Part shown: one piece after another, positions 16,499 through 20,320 of the stretch
How the letters are laid out: every line of letters begins with the position of its first letter
How positions within the stretch are numbered: position 1 is the first letter of the stretch
Source of the DNA: UBA822 sp036336795
Lineage (GTDB): Bacteria; Gemmatimonadota; Gemmatimonadetes; Longimicrobiales; Gaopeijiaceae
Reading direction: 5' to 3'
Length of the DNA stretch: 20,320 nucleotides
Assembly: GCA_036336795.1 (NCBI GenBank)
Contig: JAYZFL010000004.1
Coordinates: forward strand, 1 to 20,320
The notes under the pieces: generated by a model
The model's input: the letters and a program-made list of their open reading frames with translations, nothing else
Told to the model about the DNA's origin: nothing
The model's database searches: none
Position numbers and translations under genes: made by a program

Positions 16499-17695
16499 AT
16501 GAGGAAAGACTTAGATACGCCATTGATCGATAGCGAAGCGAAGCTTATTGGAGAAGTGCTCGGTGGATACCGGGGTGCAATAGTCGAGCTGCTTACAGAA
16601 TTGGCCAAACTAGAGTCCCCGTCCCTGGAACCCGATACGCAGAGGTCGGTCCAAGACCTCCTTCAGCATTTGTTAGAAGGCCTCGGTTTCGAGTCACATT
16701 TCTTCAAAGGAGACACTACCGGCGGACATCTCCACTTCTGGCCAGTAGGCCATATTCTGGGTGAGGGGCCGGTTCAACTACTTCTAGGCCATACTGATAC
16801 CGTCTGGCCTGTAGGAACACTGAAGAAGATGCCCGTAGAGTATGACAAAGAAGGCGATGTGCTGCGAGGACCTGGTGTCTTTGACATGAAGGGCGGGCTC
16901 GTTCAGATGGTGTTCGCTCTAAGGGCGCTTTCTGAGCTGAACCTCCTGCCCTCAGTTGTACCCACCGTATTCCTCAACTCCGATGAGGAGGTTGGTAGCA
17001 TAGAATCTCAACCCCATATTGAGCGGCTGGCGCGACAATCAAATCGGGTGCTTGTGCTTGAGCCTGCCCTTGGACCGGAGGGTTGGCTTAAGACTACACG
17101 GCGAGGTGTCGGACAATTCAAGATCCGTGCGATCGGGAAGGCTGCGCATTCCGGTTTGGCACCAGAGGAGGGCGCGAGCGCTATTCACGAGATGTCACAC
17201 GTAATCCAGAGGCTACATGATCTAACTGATGTCAACCGTGGAATCGGAGTCAACGTTGGGACAGTATCGGGGGGCACTCGAGCCAACGTGGTCGCAGCGG
17301 AAAGTAAGGCGATTGTCGACGTACGTGTGTCGACTCGGGAAGATGCCCGCTGGGTCGAAGCGGCAATCCGGAACCTGGAAGCCACAACCACCGGAACGAG
17401 ATTGGAGATCGAAGGAGCAGTCGATCGGGATCCTATGGAAGCCACACCTGCGAACCAGGTGCTTTGGGAAGCTGTTCGCGGATGTGGTCGACGCCTCGGC
17501 CTGGATCTCGTGGGCGCTCAATCCGGAGGGGCTTCCGACGGGAATACGACAAGCCTCTTTACGGCAACGATAGACGGGCTTGGCCCCGTGGGTGACGGAG
17601 CTCATGCCCTGCACGAGCACGTAGAAGTTAGCCGACTTATCGAACGCACGACGCTTCTGGCGCTTATTCTGATGTTGCCAGCCCAAAGAGAGTGA
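16499..17695 (+). CDS. M20 family metallo-hydrolase (CPG2/ArgE-like; possible N-acyl-L-amino acid deacylase)
   Basis: This 398-residue enzyme has the two-domain M20 layout. The di-zinc site is complete: His98 and Asp100 (GHTDTVWPVGTL), bridging Asp129 (GVFDMKGG), catalytic Glu163 with ligand Glu164 (NSDEEVGS), Glu188 (VLEPA) and His369 (GDGAHALHE). His217 (KAAHSG) belongs to the lid/dimerisation domain. The closest relatives by motif are carboxypeptidase G2 and the ArgE/DapE/acylase group, which cleave C-terminal Glu or N-acyl groups. The start is 3 bp after glcF. A GNAT acyltransferase and an NSAR-like racemase follow, so de-acylation of N-succinyl- or N-acyl-L-amino acids is a reasonable but unproven role. 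No signal peptide, so cytoplasmic. Confidence 0.9.
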   Translation: MRKDLDTPLIDSEAKLIGEVLGGYRGAIVELLTELAKLESPSLEPDTQRSVQDLLQHLLEGLGFESHFFKGDTTGGHLHFWPVGHILGEGPVQLLLGHTDTVWPVGTLKKMPVEYDKEGDVLRGPGVFDMKGGLVQMVFALRALSELNLLPSVVPTVFLNSDEEVGSIESQPHIERLARQSNRVLVLEPALGPEGWLKTTRRGVGQFKIRAIGKAAHSGLAPEEGASAIHEMSHVIQRLHDLTDVNRGIGVNVGTVSGGTRANVVAAESKAIVDVRVSTREDARWVEAAIRNLEATTTGTRLEIEGAVDRDPMEATPANQVLWEAVRGCGRRLGLDLVGAQSGGASDGNTTSLFTATIDGLGPVGDGAHALHEHVEVSRLIERTTLLALILMLPAQRE

Positions 17696-17845
17696 GAGGG
17701 GGATTAAGCGTAGTGTGGGCCTCTTCCCGGCACCTTACCGCCCGTGATTGGTGGGTTCTTTCCTGAGGCTGACCCCGCGATCTTCGTCTCCGTTGCCTGA
17801 CTGGGGACTGGGGTAAAGAAGGCCGATTTCGAATGCTAGTCATCG

Positions 17846-17876
17846 GTCGACGGCTATCCCAAATTTCAGCGTCGAC
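17846..17876. repeat. Inverted repeat upstream of GNAT gene
   Basis: GTCGACG (17846-17852) and CGTCGAC (17870-17876) are a perfect 7-bp inverted repeat with a 17-nt spacer, 34 bp before the GNAT start. Each arm contains the self-palindrome GTCGAC, so the two sites are also direct repeats. It could be a two-site operator; chance is not excluded. Confidence 0.3.
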
Positions 17877-17910
17877 ACGATCCAAGTCTTACCATGCCAG
17901 GAGTAGGTAG

Positions 17911-18732
17911 ATGGGTTCCCAACGCACAATTCGCCCCTTCGAAACCATGAAAGATTTCGAGGAGTGCGTTCGCTTCCAGGAAGAGACCTGGGGACAACGG
18001 TTTTCTGAGCGGGTTTCGGTAGCTATCCTCAAGGTGAGCCAGCGCTTGGGTGGCATCGCAGCCGGTGCTTACGATGACGAGGGCGGTTTGGCCGGTTTCG
18101 TGTTCGGAATTACGGGAGTACAAGCCGGAGAAGTGGTTCACTGGTCAGATATGCTTGCTGTGCGTCCGGAGTCTCGGGACGCGGGCCTCGGTTTCCAGCT
18201 TAAGGCCTATCAGCGGGAGACACTTCTGGAGATTGGAGTGACCCGTGTCTATTGGACGTTTGATCCTCTTGAGTCCAAGAACGCTCACCTGAACTTGAAC
18301 AAGCTTGGTGCCGTGGCGGGAGAATATGTGAAGGATATGTACGGTCAGACTGATTCTCCGTTGCACCGGGGCATTGGGACAGATCGGCTTGTCCCGACGT
18401 GGAGCCTAGACTCTAACCGAGTGATCAAGAGGATGGTGGAGGGGCGGAGTGGCCCCGAACCAGGAGCTGACGCCGACGCAACGAGGGTTTTTGAGATGAA
18501 GAAGGAGGGAGAGCTCGACCTCCCAGGAGAACCCGATCTCACACTTGAGGCGCCGCGACTCCTAGTTCCTGTGCCCACATCGATCCAATTGATCCAGAAC
18601 GTATCTCTCGACGCTGCAGCCCATTGGCGGCGCGTTACTCGTTCGGCGCTCTCCACATATCTGGACAGGGGATACGAGGCACGTGAGCTGTACAGACGAT
18701 CCGTCGGCTCCGAATACCTGCTTTCTTTATGA
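17911..18732 (+). CDS. GNAT acyltransferase, COG3375 type (possible N-succinyl/acetyltransferase for amino acids)
   Basis: The 273-residue protein has an N-terminal GNAT fold. Acyl-CoA binding motif A is SDMLAVRPESRDAGLGFQLK (79-98, with RDAGLG as pyrophosphate loop). It is followed by the COG3375 hallmarks QRETLLEIG, WTFDPLESKNAHLNLNKLGA and GTDRLVPTW. About 100 C-terminal residues of less clear fold include an acidic/charged linker (about 175-215). ATG at 17911 has AGGAG seven bases upstream. It is separated by 37 bp from the racemase-like gene and by 215 bp from the M20 gene. In Geobacillus, a GNAT beside NSAR succinylates D-amino acids; the same job is inferred here from context. Confidence 0.85.
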   Translation: MGSQRTIRPFETMKDFEECVRFQEETWGQRFSERVSVAILKVSQRLGGIAAGAYDDEGGLAGFVFGITGVQAGEVVHWSDMLAVRPESRDAGLGFQLKAYQRETLLEIGVTRVYWTFDPLESKNAHLNLNKLGAVAGEYVKDMYGQTDSPLHRGIGTDRLVPTWSLDSNRVIKRMVEGRSGPEPGADADATRVFEMKKEGELDLPGEPDLTLEAPRLLVPVPTSIQLIQNVSLDAAAHWRRVTRSALSTYLDRGYEARELYRRSVGSEYLLSL

Positions 18733-18769
18733 TCTCGAGTGTTTGCTACCCTTCAAGGAAAGAAACAAC

Positions 18770-19870
18770 GTGAAAATTGACCGCGTCGAATTACGAGAAA
18801 TGACCATGCAGCTGAGGGAGCCGTTCGAGATTTCAAGCGGCGTTAGTTACAATCGTCGTGTGCTGCTCTTGACGATCTATTCGGACGGCCTTACGGGATG
18901 GGGCGAATGTGTGGCAGGAGAGACCCCAGGCTATACCTATGAGACCACGGAGACGGCCTGGTCGATCCTCACCGAGTACATCCTTCCCGGACTTAAGGGC
19001 ACTGAGATAGAGACCGCACGGGATGTTCTCAAAGCTACGAGTGGGATCCGGGGCCACCGCATGGCGAAAGCGTCCGCGGAAATGGCAGCTTTGGATTTAG
19101 AGGCTAAGGCGAAGGGAATATCTCTCACTAATCTGATCGGTGGCGTGCGTGATACGGTACCAGTTGGAGTCAGTATAGGCCTCCAGCCGAGTGATCAGGA
19201 GTTGCATAACAAGGTCGAGCAGTTCGTCGCTGACGGATACAAGCGCATCAAGGTCAAGATCAAGCCCGGGCGTGATGTGGAGATGCTCATGGGCCTTCGG
19301 GAAAAGTATCCCGAAGTGATGTTGATGGCCGACGCAAACTCGGCGTTTTCGCTAGAAGATCTCCCTCGACTGAAAGCTCTGGACAAGGTTGGCCTCATGA
19401 TGATCGAGCAGCCGCTGGCCCACGATGACTACCTAGGCCACGCCCGCTTGCAGGAGCAGATTGAGACACCCATATGCTTGGACGAATCCATCCGATCCGC
19501 CCGAGACGCGGCTTTGGCACTGGAACTCCGATCATGTCAGATCATCAATATCAAGCCGGGAAGGGTTGGGGGCATCGGGGCATCGAAGGCCATCCACGAC
19601 CTATGCTTATCCCATGGAATTCCCGTCTGGTGCGGGGGCATGCTCGAATCGGGTGTCGGAAGGGCCCATAACGTGGCCCTCGCAACTCTTCCTGGTTTCA
19701 CGCTACCCGGTGATATCTCTGCGAGCCGACGCTACTGGAAGGAGGACATCGTCACACCGGAGTTTGAAGTCGACGACGGAATGTTGAAAGTTCCCGGGGG
19801 CAACGGCATCGGGGTGGAGATAAAGAAACAGTTTATTGAGGACGGGACAGTTCGAAAGGTAGTGTTTTAA
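18770..19870 (+). CDS. N-succinyl/N-acylamino acid racemase-like enzyme (MenC/NSAR, enolase superfamily)
   Basis: The 366-residue protein belongs to the OSBS/NSAR branch of the muconate-lactonising subgroup. Catalytic Lys161 and Lys163 (IKVKIKPG), metal ligands Asp188 (MADAN), Glu213 (MIEQPL) and Asp238 (CLDES), and the opposite-face Lys262 (INIKPG) are present at nearly the same numbers as in Amycolatopsis N-acylamino acid racemase. The C-terminal GGMLESGVGRAHN and PGDISASRRYW blocks also fit NSAR. OSBS (menaquinone) activity overlaps in this family, but no other men gene is visible and GNAT and M20 genes are beside it. I chose GTG at 18770 (AAGGAAAG upstream) because the frame from 18683 would overlap the GNAT gene. 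Confidence 0.88.
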   Translation: MKIDRVELREMTMQLREPFEISSGVSYNRRVLLLTIYSDGLTGWGECVAGETPGYTYETTETAWSILTEYILPGLKGTEIETARDVLKATSGIRGHRMAKASAEMAALDLEAKAKGISLTNLIGGVRDTVPVGVSIGLQPSDQELHNKVEQFVADGYKRIKVKIKPGRDVEMLMGLREKYPEVMLMADANSAFSLEDLPRLKALDKVGLMMIEQPLAHDDYLGHARLQEQIETPICLDESIRSARDAALALELRSCQIINIKPGRVGGIGASKAIHDLCLSHGIPVWCGGMLESGVGRAHNVALATLPGFTLPGDISASRRYWKEDIVTPEFEVDDGMLKVPGGNGIGVEIKKQFIEDGTVRKVVF

Positions 19871-20005
19871 AGCTTTCCGTCTCAATTACTAGGTAGTTAG
19901 TGCAGTTCTGCAATGGGATGGGACAGCGACAAGGCGAGCTTGGCCAAAGTAGACGAGTTCGGCGGTCTTCTGGGGACCGCGGGCGAGATTAAGAAATCCG
20001 ACGGC

Positions 20006-20320
20006 TTATAGTGCTGCGTCTAACGAGGGTGTTAATGGCGTATTCTCCACAGGCCTGACGTCCATCGTGACCTGAACAGCTACATGCCCCATGTCAGCAG
20101 GATCTCGAAGTGCATCGCGGATTCTGAGCTCGACCTTCTTGTAGGCAGCCATAACCCCATCCCTAATCTCGACCCGAAGGACCTTCATAGCGTTCACATC
20201 AGGGCGGCTCGTTTTAGTCTTCTTCTTCGCTTCGATAAGACGTTCTGGGAGTATCTCGAACGGGGCCATACCAATATCATCGAGTCGAGGTGAGTCGATG
20301 TACTGGACTGAGATGGACAC
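20006..20320 (-). CDS. Unrecognised protein, C-terminal 104 residues (5' partial)
   Basis: The frame is open to the window edge on the minus strand. The Val codon at 20318-20320 is a possible GTG start, but the gene most likely continues beyond the window. The visible part is charged, with a Lys-rich stretch (EAKKKTKTS) near 30-39, then a region of alternating charged and hydrophobic residues (VLRVEIRDGVMAAYKKVELRI split at 47-67) that could form strand-helix elements, and a Pro-rich tail. I see no signal peptide, TM segment or known motif. It converges on the racemase-like gene with 135 bp between stops. Confidence 0.55.
   Translation of the reverse strand: MSISVQYIDSPRLDDIGMAPFEILPERLIEAKKKTKTSRPDVNAMKVLRVEIRDGVMAAYKKVELRIRDALRDPADMGHVAVQVTMDVRPVENTPLTPSLDAAL

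Noticed and set aside
18770..19870. Calling the enzyme MenC (o-succinylbenzoate synthase)
   Set aside because: The family is shared, but no menaquinone genes are near while acyltransferase and de-acylase genes are; NSAR-like is the better reading.
19962..19980. GCGGTC, 7-nt loop, GACCGC hairpin between convergent genes
   Set aside because: A 6-bp stem without a T tract on either strand; not convincing as a terminator.
1..20320. Defence system, CRISPR, prophage or mobile island
   Set aside because: No repeats with spacers, no integrase, transposase, nuclease or phage structural genes, and codon use looks even across the window.

Overview
The window reads as a stretch of chromosome from a free-living, probably marine, aerobic Gram-negative-type bacterium with moderately high GC. 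Marine or sponge-associated Gemmatimonadota is my best guess. That is inferred from the mix of a large M14 peptidase with a GATase-like tail, a zinc-ribbon membrane protein, plant-type IspH, COG3375 GNAT next to an NSAR/MenC-like enzyme, and GlcDEF. I could not run a similarity search, so the phylum is provisional. I see no rRNA, tRNA, CRISPR, insertion sequence, integrase or phage genes. Almost all of the window is ordinary metabolic coding sequence, mostly on the plus strand.

Layout. (1) 1-2633: the 3' part of an M14 metallopeptidase overlaps by ATGA with a zinc-ribbon, single-TM, repeat-type protein. (2) 2805-5283: lipoyl synthase (lipA) overlaps an Npt/TLC-type nucleotide-transporter-like membrane protein. 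(3) 5328-5903, minus strand: a DinB/DUF1572 protein. (4) 5904-6451: a 548-bp gap, the only long one. It holds a perfect 24-bp AT-rich palindrome, a small hairpin, a possible 22-residue ORF, and an 8-bp inverted repeat that buries the lpdA start codon. (5) 6452-7855: dihydrolipoyl dehydrogenase (lpdA). (6) 7911-9149, minus strand: plant/cyanobacterial-type IspH. (7) 9316-10955: FxsA and an M42 aminopeptidase. (8) 11084-17695: a tight plus-strand run of a GAF-type free methionine-(R)-sulfoxide reductase relative, an LACTB2-like metallo-hydrolase, glycolate oxidase subunits GlcD, GlcE and GlcF, and an M20 peptidase. (9) 17911-19870: a COG3375 GNAT acyltransferase and an enolase-superfamily N-succinyl(acyl)amino acid racemase/MenC-like enzyme. 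(10) 20006-20320, minus strand: the 3' end of an unrecognised gene.

How they may work together. LipA and LpdA both serve lipoyl-dependent complexes (2-oxoacid dehydrogenases or glycine cleavage), but no LipB, LplA, E1 or E2 gene is visible here. GlcDEF oxidises glycolate or other 2-hydroxy acids into the respiratory chain. The most interesting grouping is M20 hydrolase + GNAT + NSAR-like enzyme. It matches the three activities of the N-succinyl-amino-acid route described in Geobacillus that converts D-amino acids irreversibly to L-amino acids (acylate, racemise, de-acylate). No other menaquinone gene is present, which favours a racemase role over a MenC role. The proposed pathway is inference from gene content and residues, not proof.
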